Source: an uncultured Phascolarctobacterium sp.
GTDB lineage: Bacteria > Bacillota > Negativicutes > Acidaminococcales > Acidaminococcaceae
Length of the DNA: 6,120 nucleotides
Reading direction: 5' to 3'
Assembly (NCBI GenBank): GCA_900551335.1
Contig: URVO01000084.1
Coordinates: 1 to 6,120, forward strand
In this document: positions 1-5,644 of the stretch, piece after piece
Numbering within the stretch: the first letter of the stretch is position 1
How the letters are laid out: every line of letters begins with the position of its first letter
Made by a program: the position numbers and the translations under genes
Notes under the pieces: model-generated
What the model was told of the DNA's origin: nothing
The model's input: the letters and a program-made list of their open reading frames with translations, nothing else
Database searches by the model: none

Positions 1-1
1 A

Positions 2-739
2 GCTATGGACTGCACCCGCAGCTCCATCCGCCTTGGTGCCAAGAAGGTCATCATCGCTTACCGTCGTCGTCAGGACGACATGACTGCCCTGCCCGAGGAA
101 ATCGAGGGTGCAGTTGCCGAGGGCGCAGAGCTGTACGGTCTGAAATCGCCGCATCATATCGAAGCTGACGAAAACAGCAATGTAGCTGCACTCTGGGTTG
201 AGCCGCAAATCATTGGTCCTATTGATGCGTGGGGACGTGCGCGTCCGATTCACGCTGACGTTGAGCTGCAGCGCATCCCCTGTGATGTTATCGTTGTTGC
301 TATCGGCCAAGGCATTGAGCTGCGCCCCTTCGAGGAGGCCGGCATCAAAATCAAACGCGGCACCATCTCTGCTCTTTCCAGCAGCGAGCTGGCCAATAAC
401 GAAGGCGTTTTCGCCGGCGGCGACTGCGTAACTGGTCCTGCTACCGTTATCCGCGCTATTGCAGCAGGCAAGGTTGCCGCTGCCAACATCGACGAATATC
501 TTGGCTATAACCATACTATTTCCTGCGATGTTGTTATCCCTGATCCTTCCATTGATGATAAACGCCCCTGCGGCCGTATCCAGATGCACGAAACCGAATC
601 TGGCAAGCGTAAGCAAAACTTCGAGCATATCGAATGCAGCATGACTGAGCAGGAGGCCTGCCAGGAAGCAGGACGCTGCCTGCGCTGCGACAAATTTGGC
701 TTTAGCACACTGAAAGGAGGCAGAACTTTAAAATGGTAA
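2..739 (+). CDS. FAD/NAD(P)H-dependent oxidoreductase, GltD-like domain (C-terminal part, 5' truncated by window)
   Basis: The reading frame is open to the left edge, so the first visible ATG (5-7) is an internal Met; the Ala codon before it fits the usual GGGNxAMD dinucleotide-binding loop. Counting that Met as residue 1, the fragment shows the YRRR..DDM.ALPEE segment (19-32) typical of the NADPH domain of glutamate-synthase small-subunit-like proteins. It then shows VVAIGQ (97-102), and GVFAGGDCVTGPATVIRAI (134-152), the C-terminal FAD-contacting motif. The tail carries Cys 211, 219, 225 and 228, ending in CLRCD, a cysteine pattern often seen at the end of GltD-like domains in NuoF- or hydrogenase-linked flavoproteins. 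Its stop lies inside the start of the [FeFe] hydrogenase gene. The inferred role is passing electrons between NAD(P)H and the hydrogenase, but any N-terminal NuoF or ferredoxin domains lie outside the window. A plain GltD or NfnB-like protein is the alternative. No frameshift is seen. Confidence 0.88.
   Translation, partial: AMDCTRSSIRLGAKKVIIAYRRRQDDMTALPEEIEGAVAEGAELYGLKSPHHIEADENSNVAALWVEPQIIGPIDAWGRARPIHADVELQRIPCDVIVVAIGQGIELRPFEEAGIKIKRGTISALSSSELANNEGVFAGGDCVTGPATVIRAIAAGKVAAANIDEYLGYNHTISCDVVIPDPSIDDKRPCGRIQMHETESGKRKQNFEHIECSMTEQEACQEAGRCLRCDKFGFSTLKGGRTLKW
712..720 (+). promoter_or_regulatory. Shine-Dalgarno site of the hydrogenase gene
   Basis: GAAAGGAGG is a near-perfect anti-16S match inside the end of the upstream flavoprotein gene. 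It lies 12 bases before the ATG at 733 and 18 bases before a second in-frame ATG at 739, which itself forms a TAATG overlap with the upstream stop. The 733 start has the more usable spacing, although 739 cannot be ruled out and would remove only two residues. Confidence 0.75.
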
Positions 740-2472
740 TGGTAAACCTGACTATCGACGGACAAAAAGTTTCTGTCCCCCAAGGCACAACTATCATGCA
801 GGCTGCTGCCACCGTGGGTATAGACATTCCCCGTCTGTGTTATTTAAAAGATATTAACGAAATCAGCGCCTGCAAGGTCTGCGTTGTAGAAATCCAAGGC
901 CAGAACCGTGTTGTTACGGCCTGCACCACGCCGGTACAGGAGGACCTTGTTGTCTACACCAATTCCCCCAAGGCACGCAGCGTGCGCCGCACCAACGTCG
1001 AGCTGATTCTTTCTCAGCATGACTGCCTGTGCGCAACCTGCGTCCGCAGCGGCAACTGCAGCCTGCAGAAGCTCGCTAACGACCTCGGCATTTATGACAT
1101 CCCCTATGAGCGCGATGTTGTCGATATGCCGTGGAACCAGGACTTCCCGCTGATTCGTGATTCCAAGAAATGCATCAAATGCATGCGCTGCGTACAAATC
1201 TGCGACAAGGTACAAAAGCTGCATATCTGGGACGTACAGAACACCGGCTCCCGCACCACTGTCGATGTTGCCGGCAACGTCACCATCGAGGACAGCGACT
1301 GCAGCCTCTGCGGCCAGTGCATCACCCACTGCCCTGTTGGCGCACTCAAGGAGCGCAACGATGTGCCGAAAATTTATGAAGCACTCGCAGACACAAGCAA
1401 GGTTACTGTTGTACAGGTTGCTCCTGCAGTACGTACCGCATGGGCTGAAGCCTTCAACCTTACGCCGGAGCAGGCAACTGAAGGCCGCCTCGTAGCAGCC
1501 CTCAAGCGTGTCGGCTTTGACTATGTTTTCGACACCTGCTATGCTGCTGACGTAACCATCATGGAGGAAGGCACCGAGCTCTTAGAGCATCTTGCTAATC
1601 CACAGGACCACAGCTGGCCGATGTTCACCTCCTGCTGCCCAGGCTGGGTAAGCTATGTGAACAAAAAATATCCGTACTTCGTACCGAATCTTTCTACCAC
1701 AAAATCTCCGCAGCAAATTTTTGGTGCGCTGACTAAATCCTTCTTTGCACAGCAAAAAGGCCTCAAGCCGAAGGAAATCTGCTCTATCTCCATCATGCCC
1801 TGCGTTTCCAAGAAACGTGAAGCAGCGCTCTTCTCCATGCGCAGCAGCGGCACTCATGATGTAGACATCGTGCTCACCACCCGCGAGCTTATCCGCCTGC
1901 TGCGTGCTGAGCATATCAACCCTGCTTATCTTGATGAGCAGCCCTTTGATAATCCGCTGGGCCAAAGCACCGGTGCCGGCGTTATCTTCGGCGCTACCGG
2001 CGGCGTAATGGAGGCAGCACTGCGTACAGCCTATAAGGTTGTCGAAGGCAAGGAGGCTCCCATGGATGCTTTTGTTGACGTGCGCGGCGAAGGCGACGAA
2101 GCAGGCCGCAAGGTCCGCACCTTCAAGATTGGCGGCACCGTACTGCGCACCTGCACCGTCAGCGGTCTGGGCAATGCAGGCAAGCTGCTGGAGGACCTCA
2201 AGGCCGGCAGAGTGCAATATGACTTCGTTGAGGTTATGGCCTGCCCCGGCGGCTGCGTTGGCGGCGGCGGTCAGCCTATCCACGACGGCGAGGAGCGTGC
2301 CGCAGAGCTGGGCAGCAAGCTTTATGCTCTCGACAGCGAGCGTCCTCTGCGCCAGTCCCACCTCAACCCTGACGTACGGGCGCTCTACAAGGAATTCTTA
2401 GAGAAGCCGCTGGGTGAGAAGAGCGAGGCTCTGCTCCACTCCGACCATGTGAAGGAGCACAATTACCAGTAA
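733..2472 (+). CDS. hydA: [FeFe] hydrogenase catalytic subunit, group A (HydA type, 579 aa)
   Basis: Cytoplasmic enzyme for reversible H2 production or oxidation. Domain order is clear. A [2Fe-2S] ferredoxin domain comes first (Cys 36, 47, 50, 64), then a His-Cys3 [4Fe-4S] site (His96, Cys100, 103, 109). Two [4Fe-4S] motifs follow (Cys 147, 150, 153, 157 and Cys 190, 193, 196, 200), then the H-cluster domain. All three H-cluster signatures are intact: TSCCPGW (299-305), IMPCVSKKRE (354-363) and EVMACPGGCVGGGGQP (500-515). The cluster ligands are therefore Cys302, 357, 504 and 508, with Cys301 as the proton-donating cysteine. By comparison with clostridial CpI, the relay residues Glu279, Glu282 and Ser321 are kept, while the position of CpI Arg286 is His286. 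Length (CpI is 574 aa) and architecture match the M3 type without an extra C-terminal [2Fe-2S] domain. The upstream overlapping flavoprotein suggests an NAD(P)H-linked or bifurcating complex, which is inference. Maturases HydE, HydF and HydG are not in the window. Confidence 0.97.
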   Translation: MVMVNLTIDGQKVSVPQGTTIMQAAATVGIDIPRLCYLKDINEISACKVCVVEIQGQNRVVTACTTPVQEDLVVYTNSPKARSVRRTNVELILSQHDCLCATCVRSGNCSLQKLANDLGIYDIPYERDVVDMPWNQDFPLIRDSKKCIKCMRCVQICDKVQKLHIWDVQNTGSRTTVDVAGNVTIEDSDCSLCGQCITHCPVGALKERNDVPKIYEALADTSKVTVVQVAPAVRTAWAEAFNLTPEQATEGRLVAALKRVGFDYVFDTCYAADVTIMEEGTELLEHLANPQDHSWPMFTSCCPGWVSYVNKKYPYFVPNLSTTKSPQQIFGALTKSFFAQQKGLKPKEICSISIMPCVSKKREAALFSMRSSGTHDVDIVLTTRELIRLLRAEHINPAYLDEQPFDNPLGQSTGAGVIFGATGGVMEAALRTAYKVVEGKEAPMDAFVDVRGEGDEAGRKVRTFKIGGTVLRTCTVSGLGNAGKLLEDLKAGRVQYDFVEVMACPGGCVGGGGQPIHDGEERAAELGSKLYALDSERPLRQSHLNPDVRALYKEFLEKPLGEKSEALLHSDHVKEHNYQ

Positions 2473-2678
2473 TGTACACATATTACGCATATACACCTAT
2501 CCAGTACGCGGACGATGGCCACGGCGACTACAACCGCAGCTATGAGCGCAGCTACGATGACTTCGACTACGCTGATTACTCTACGGACCACCGTGACAAC
2601 AACTTCCGCAACTACGAAAAAAAGCGTCGCAAGACCAATAAAGAAATTATTGAGGACATGCTGAAGCGCTGGGATTAA
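2472..2678 (+). CDS. Small Tyr/Asp-rich protein of unknown function, coupled to hydrogenase (68 aa)
   Basis: I do not recognise this protein. Its ATG shares one base with the hydrogenase stop (TAATG), and GAAGGAG at 2451-2457 inside hydA lies 14 bases upstream, so translation is probably coupled. The product has 11 Tyr and 11 Asp in 68 residues, no Cys, and no signal peptide or membrane segment. Residues 1-12 are tyrosine-rich (Tyr 2, 4, 5, 7, 12). Residues 13-48 are acidic and polar with aromatic residues every three to eight positions (Tyr 20, 24, 28, 33, 36, 48; Phe 31, 45), which suggests disorder. Residues 49-68 are basic, then amphipathic (EKKRRKTNKEIIEDMLKRW), and likely helical. It lacks metal-ligand clusters, so it is unlikely to be an electron carrier. 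It may be an accessory or assembly partner of the hydrogenase, but this rests only on position. An intrinsic terminator follows within a few bases, so it is the last gene of the operon. Confidence 0.75.
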   Translation: MYTYYAYTPIQYADDGHGDYNRSYERSYDDFDYADYSTDHRDNNFRNYEKKRRKTNKEIIEDMLKRWD

Positions 2679-2684
2679 AAAAAT

Positions 2685-2730
2685 AAAGCGTCAGCTTCTG
2701 ATGAAAAACAGAGGCTGACGTTTTTTATTT
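2685..2730 (+). terminator. Rho-independent terminator of the hydrogenase operon
   Basis: A 12-bp stem pairs 2689-2700 with 2709-2720 (CGTCAGC with GCTGACG, then a weaker TTCTG/CAGAG part containing one G-U pair). The loop is 8 bases (2701-2708), and T6 at 2721-2726 is followed by ATTT. The A-rich bases at 2685-2687 can extend the stem into the T run. It starts directly after the stop of the 68-residue gene. Confidence 0.93.
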
Positions 2731-2757
2731 GTATATTACTATATTTTGTAATATAAT
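2729..2757 (+). promoter_or_regulatory. Sigma-70-type promoter for the alkA-like gene
   Basis: A perfect TATAAT -10 box lies at 2752-2757. A weak -35 (TTGTAT, 2729-2734; three of six consensus bases) sits 17 bases upstream. The region between the hydrogenase terminator and the glycosylase gene is strikingly AT-rich against its GC-rich surroundings. The -35 abuts the T tract of the preceding terminator, so the two transcription units are packed without slack. Confidence 0.7.
2732..2755. promoter_or_regulatory. Operator-like inverted repeat overlapping the promoter
   Basis: TATATTAC (2732-2739) and GTAATATA (2748-2755) are perfect 8-bp inverted repeats separated by 8 bases. A second, offset pair, ACTAT (2738-2742) and ATAGT (2756-2760), overlaps it. 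The arms cover the end of the -35, the spacer and the first four bases of the -10, where a bound dimer would block RNA polymerase. AT-rich DNA makes chance repeats more likely, and I cannot assign it to a known regulator family. Confidence 0.4.
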
Positions 2758-2774
2758 AGTATCAAGAAAAATAC

Positions 2775-2781
2775 GAGGAGG
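2775..2781 (+). promoter_or_regulatory. Shine-Dalgarno site that fixes the alkA-like start
   Basis: GAGGAGG ends immediately before an ATG at 2782, leaving no spacing for that codon, but lies 6 bases before the in-frame ATG at 2788. The latter is therefore the likely start, two residues shorter than the longest open frame. Confidence 0.85.
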
Positions 2782-2787
2782 ATGCTT

Positions 2788-3405
2788 ATGTACCAAACCC
2801 CAGATTGGTCCGCTGGTGACCGCTATCTGCGTGAAAACGTTCCCGAGCTGGCTCCATTAGTTGAGCGATATTCCCCCTGCCCCTTAACACCCAAGCATGA
2901 GGAGCAGTACTTTACGATTCTACTCACGGGCATCATTGCCCAGCAGCTGCCGCCTGACGTCAGCCAACAGCTTGTACAGAAGCTGGAAGGCTTGACAGGC
3001 AAGCCGATTACGCCGCAGGCAGTGCTTGCCGTGCCCACGGAAAAGCTGCTGGCCATCGGCCTTGTAGAGCAGAAGATTGATTATCTGCGCGGCTTTGCTG
3101 AAGCCATCGACAGCGGCAAAATTGACATGAAGAAATTTGCCGACATGACCGACAGCCAGATTTCCAAGCAGCTGCTGCAGGTACGCGGCCTCGGCCAATG
3201 GACGATTGAAATGTTTCTGCTGCTGGCGCTCTGCCGCACAGACGTCATTCCCAGCGCCGACTTCATCTTCAAGAAGGAGCTGCAAAAAATGCTTGGTCTC
3301 AAGGAAATCCCCAAGCGCGGTGTCATCAACAAATTAACCGAAGCCTGGCGCCCCTGGCGCTCGCTTGCCGTATGGTATATGTGGCAAAAGGCCGGAGAAC
3401 AGTAA
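2788..3405 (+). CDS. DNA-3-methyladenine glycosylase II family (HhH-GPD, AlkA-like, 205 aa)
   Basis: Base-excision repair glycosylase predicted to remove alkylated purines from DNA. Numbering from the 2788 start, GIIAQQLPPDVSQQL (48-62) matches the early HhH-GPD helix that usually reads SII.QQ.S. The helix-hairpin-helix with its glycine turn is LLQVRGLGQWTIEMFLL (129-145). The catalytic aspartate is Asp158 in DVIPSADF (152-159). The C-terminal WRPWRSLAVWYMW (187-199) is the usual family ending. At 205 residues it lacks the N-terminal TBP-like domain of E. coli AlkA (282 aa), so it is a compact form. No iron-sulfur cysteine motif follows the domain, which argues against endonuclease III or MutY. 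It forms a single-gene unit with its own promoter and possible operator; an adaptive or stress-responsive control is conceivable but unproven. Substrate range cannot be read from sequence. Confidence 0.92.
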   Translation: MYQTPDWSAGDRYLRENVPELAPLVERYSPCPLTPKHEEQYFTILLTGIIAQQLPPDVSQQLVQKLEGLTGKPITPQAVLAVPTEKLLAIGLVEQKIDYLRGFAEAIDSGKIDMKKFADMTDSQISKQLLQVRGLGQWTIEMFLLLALCRTDVIPSADFIFKKELQKMLGLKEIPKRGVINKLTEAWRPWRSLAVWYMWQKAGEQ

Positions 3406-3450
3406 AAAATATCCTCTCTATCGCTCTAAGCGGCAGAGAGGAATTTTTTT
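3405..3450. terminator. Bidirectional terminator between convergent genes
   Basis: TCCTCTCT (3412-3419) pairs perfectly with AGAGAGGA (3435-3442). A second stacked stem, CGCT (3422-3425) with AGCG (3429-3432), sits inside the loop. On the plus strand the stem is followed by T7 (3444-3450); on the minus strand it is followed by the complement of A6 (3404-3409 area). It can therefore end both the glycosylase transcript and the minus-strand operon. The T7 overlaps the stop codon of the nitroreductase gene. Confidence 0.88.
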
Positions 3451-4258
3451 ATCTGAACTCCACTTTAAGATGCTGGCGTTCAGGCATTCTTTGATATTTA
3501 TATTTGGGGTAGCCGACCATGAGCGTGCCGACAACCTTATGCTTCGGCGGAACCTCAATCAGGTCCAGCAGCGGCTGATAGCCGGCAATGCCACAGGACT
3601 GAATAAAGCCGGCAATCGTTGTGCCCAGACCGATAGTCGGGGCAAACAGCTCCGCATAAGCCCAGCTTTGCTCTGCATTGCTCACACCGGTGATATTCAG
3701 GCGGCGTGCCAGCGCAAAAATCAGGCATGGCGCATGACGGGCGATGATATCCTGACCACGCTCGCGATAAGCACGCAGAACCGTCATAAAATAACGCTTG
3801 TTCTCCGTGCCTGCCTCCACCTCAGCCTCCATCCAGTCGGCAACGGCATCGGCAATCGCCTTGATTTTCTCAGCATCGCGGATAACGATATAATACATAC
3901 CCTGCGAATTGCCTGCCGTCGGCGCATAACGCGCAATATCCAGCAGCCTGGTGATTTCCTCATCCGTCGGCGGCTGCGGCTTGAAGTTGCGCACACTGCG
4001 GCGCATACGCAAAAATTCGTAGGCAGTCGCGCTGTCGAGCACAGGCATCGTAACCGGACGCTGCTTTTCCAGCGGCGTATATTTGTTGTCCAGCGCTCCC
4101 ACCGGGCAGATAGCAACGCATTGACCACAGCTCATGCAGCCACGGTCAAAATTGCATTCCGGACCGTTCTCGCCCATCGACAGGATGCACGAGGGACAGC
4201 ACTCCACGCAGATACCGCAGCGCAGGCATTTATCCTGATTTACTGTTAACAAATCCAT
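3449..4258 (-). CDS. Nitroreductase-family flavoprotein with N-terminal 2x[4Fe-4S] ferredoxin domain (269 aa)
   Basis: Predicted cytoplasmic FMN oxidoreductase that takes electrons through its own ferredoxin domain. Residues 1-55 form a bacterial ferredoxin unit with two CxxCxxCxxxCP motifs (Cys 11, 14, 17, 21 and Cys 41, 44, 47, 51). Extra cysteines sit at 20, 24 and 35. The nitroreductase fold follows from about residue 80: RRSVRNF (86-92) and YAPTAGNSQ (111-119) are the usual FMN-phosphate and FMN-ring contacts, and GTLMVGYP (244-251) is the family's C-terminal strand. SD GAGGAAG (4263-4269) is 6 bases from the ATG and overlaps the stop of the preceding gene. This fused family is common in anaerobes and its physiological substrate is mostly unknown; nitroaromatic, quinone or flavin reduction are possible. 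It is the last gene of the minus-strand group, ending on the bidirectional terminator. Confidence 0.93.
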   Translation of the reverse strand: MDLLTVNQDKCLRCGICVECCPSCILSMGENGPECNFDRGCMSCGQCVAICPVGALDNKYTPLEKQRPVTMPVLDSATAYEFLRMRRSVRNFKPQPPTDEEITRLLDIARYAPTAGNSQGMYYIVIRDAEKIKAIADAVADWMEAEVEAGTENKRYFMTVLRAYRERGQDIIARHAPCLIFALARRLNITGVSNAEQSWAYAELFAPTIGLGTTIAGFIQSCGIAGYQPLLDLIEVPPKHKVVGTLMVGYPKYKYQRMPERQHLKVEFR

Positions 4259-4267
4259 AATTCTTCC

Positions 4268-4669
4268 TCACAGTGCATTATCAGTGTAATGGATATACTC
4301 CAAGCCACTGAAATCAGCCTTGTAATGACCAGTACGCAGCGGCGTACCCATGAGCTTTTTGTCATCAGGCAGACCGTCCACGTTCACCAGACCGATAGAA
4401 GCCGTCGCACACAGAGCTCCTAGCTGCGTAGCAACACGCATAGCGTAGGCCTTATCAGCCTCGCCCACAACGCCCTTATGCGGATACATCGCCGTCGCAG
4501 CAACAATAACCGTAAGGATTTTGCCGCTGAGAGCGAAGATGTGCGGCACGGTATTCATATCCGTCTGCATATAGTCAATCTTAAAATTGTGCTGCTCCAG
4601 CCAGGGAGTCAGAGCCTGCAGCCCCAGCTCGTGCAGCTCTTGCTCAGTTAATAAGTCTTTATTTTCCAA
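4268..4669 (-). CDS. Uncharacterised protein with TTG start (133 aa)
   Basis: I do not recognise this family. The start codon is TTG (4669-4667) with AGGAG at 4681-4685, 11 bases upstream. The first internal ATG (residue 34) has no SD nearby, so the TTG start is preferred. The protein is soluble, with no signal peptide and one Cys (residue 86). Residues 7-30 look helical, then a likely beta strand, IFALSGKILTVIVAATAMYP (44-63), a helix rich in Ala (70-90), a strand (IGLVNVDGL, 92-100), and an aromatic C-terminus. The helix, then Gly-containing Leu/Ala repeat, then two strands vaguely resembles PD-(D/E)XK nuclease-like folds, but the catalytic E.K pair is absent where expected, so I make no functional call. 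Only nine bases separate it from the ferredoxin-nitroreductase, and its stop falls within that gene's SD, so the two are very probably co-translated and may work together. Confidence 0.82.
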   Translation of the reverse strand: MENKDLLTEQELHELGLQALTPWLEQHNFKIDYMQTDMNTVPHIFALSGKILTVIVAATAMYPHKGVVGEADKAYAMRVATQLGALCATASIGLVNVDGLPDDKKLMGTPLRTGHYKADFSGLEYIHYTDNAL

Positions 4670-4680
4670 AGCAAATATTT

Positions 4681-4685
4681 CTCCT
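4681..4685 (-). promoter_or_regulatory. Shine-Dalgarno site for the TTG-started 133-residue gene
   Basis: AGGAG on the minus strand, 11 bases before the TTG at 4669. No ATG or GTG in the same frame lies between them, so this site supports the rare TTG start, probably with modest translation efficiency. Confidence 0.6.
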
Positions 4686-4693
4686 GTTAATCA

Positions 4694-4743
4694 AGACAGC
4701 TTAGCGCCTGCCGTCGGCAAAAACGGTGCGCCCAAGGCTGTCT
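4694..4743. other. Intergenic hairpin between murB and the 133-residue gene
   Basis: AGACAGC (4694-4700) pairs perfectly with GCTGTCT (4737-4743). Inside, GCGC (4704-4707) can pair with GCGC (4728-4731), and CCGT (4711-4714) with ACGG (4723-4726), giving an interrupted stem of about 15 pairs. On the minus-strand mRNA the stem begins inside the murB stop codon and is followed by TTGATTAA, with no U run, so it is not a normal terminator for murB. A T5 run (4745-4749) follows only in the plus direction. It could slow decay or attenuate the downstream genes. Confidence 0.4.
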
Positions 4744-5644
4744 ATTTTTCACCTAAAACTAAAACCTCAGGCTCCAAATGCACGCCGTGCGCAGCAAAAA
4801 CCTTCGCCTGCACATCGCTGATAAGCTGCAGCACATCAGCTGCCGTAGCGCCGCCAATGTTGACCACAAAGCCTGCGTGCTTAGTCGAAACCTGCGCACC
4901 GCCGACAGTATAGCCCTTGAGTCCTGTCTGGTCAATCAGCGTACCGGCAAAATATCCCGGCGGACGCTTGAACATACTGCCTGCACTCGGCAGCTCCAGC
5001 GGCTGCTTGGTGATACGGCGGTTGCTGAAATCGGCCATCTTCTCGGCAATAGCCTGCTTGTCGCCGGCAGCCAGCTCCAGCGTTACGCTCGTAACGATTT
5101 TGCCGCTGCCCTGCAGCGCACTATGACGATAGCCAAAGTCCAGCTCGCTAGCAGACAGCTCGCTCACCTCGCCTGCAGCGTCCATAACGCGCACGCTTTT
5201 AACAACCTTGGACATCTCGCCGTCATAAGCACCGGCGTTCATATAAACTGCGCCGCCAATGCTGCCGGGAATGCCCACAGCGAACTCCATGCCGCTCAAG
5301 CCCAGCTCCGCAGCCTTCTTCGAGGCCTGCGCCAGCGAAACGCCACTGCCAAAGGTCAGCACATTGCCGCTCACCTTTATGTCGCGCAGCATGCTGCCCA
5401 GCTTGATAACCAGGCCGCGTATGCCCTTATCGCGCACCAGCAGATTAGAGCCGTTGCCGACGAGCGTCACCGGCACAGCAGCCTCCGCTGCCTTCAGCAG
5501 CAGGCTTTGCAGCTCTGCCTCACTCTGCGGCTGCGCCATCAGCTCGGCAGGACCGCCGATATGAAAGGAGGTGTGCTTCGTCATCGGTTCAGCAAGCAGC
5601 AAAGGTCTTTGCGTGCAGCCTGCAAAAATATCCTGCAGCGCCAT
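4742..5644 (-). CDS. murB: UDP-N-acetylenolpyruvoylglucosamine reductase MurB (300 aa)
   Basis: Cytoplasmic FAD enzyme of peptidoglycan synthesis that reduces UDP-GlcNAc-enolpyruvate to UDP-MurNAc with NADPH. The FAD-binding N-terminal domain shows HTSFHIGGPAE (24-34), GNGSNLLV (63-70) and GIPGSIGGAVYMNAGAY (124-140). Substrate and catalytic residues are Arg173 in FGYRHS, Ser223 (proton donor) in PSAGSMFKRP, and the C-terminal Glu in LEPEV (290-294). QVSTKHAGFVVN (251-262) is also diagnostic. About 300 residues and the GSMFKRPPG..AG.LID form fit the shorter type II MurB of Gram-positive bacteria rather than the 342-residue E. coli type. The ATG shares one base with the upstream ylbF-like stop (TAATG) and has GGGAG 7 bases upstream (5652-5656), so the genes are translationally coupled. 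The murC gene, often a neighbour of murB, is not in the window. Confidence 0.97.
   Translation of the reverse strand: MALQDIFAGCTQRPLLLAEPMTKHTSFHIGGPAELMAQPQSEAELQSLLLKAAEAAVPVTLVGNGSNLLVRDKGIRGLVIKLGSMLRDIKVSGNVLTFGSGVSLAQASKKAAELGLSGMEFAVGIPGSIGGAVYMNAGAYDGEMSKVVKSVRVMDAAGEVSELSASELDFGYRHSALQGSGKIVTSVTLELAAGDKQAIAEKMADFSNRRITKQPLELPSAGSMFKRPPGYFAGTLIDQTGLKGYTVGGAQVSTKHAGFVVNIGGATAADVLQLISDVQAKVFAAHGVHLEPEVLVLGEK

Noticed and set aside
1582..2361. Minus-strand 259-codon frame opposite the hydrogenase H-cluster domain
   Set aside because: It mirrors the conserved H-cluster coding sequence, and its Ala/Gly/Leu-rich product shows no domain; it is a product of codon bias.
3365..4249. Long plus-strand frame (294 codons) across the nitroreductase region
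   Set aside because: It is antisense to the clear ferredoxin-nitroreductase, starts inside the glycosylase, runs through a terminator, has no SD and encodes a low-complexity Arg/His/Ala-rich product typical of a shadow frame.
4268..4669. Calling the 133-residue protein a PD-(D/E)XK nuclease
   Set aside because: Only a loose helix-strand pattern is shared; the expected acidic and Glu-x-Lys catalytic residues are missing at the corresponding strand.
4694..4749. Hairpin plus T5 read as a plus-strand terminator or small RNA end
   Set aside because: There is no plus-strand gene or promoter upstream that it could terminate, the T run is short and offset by an A, and it would serve only an antisense transcript for which I see no promoter.
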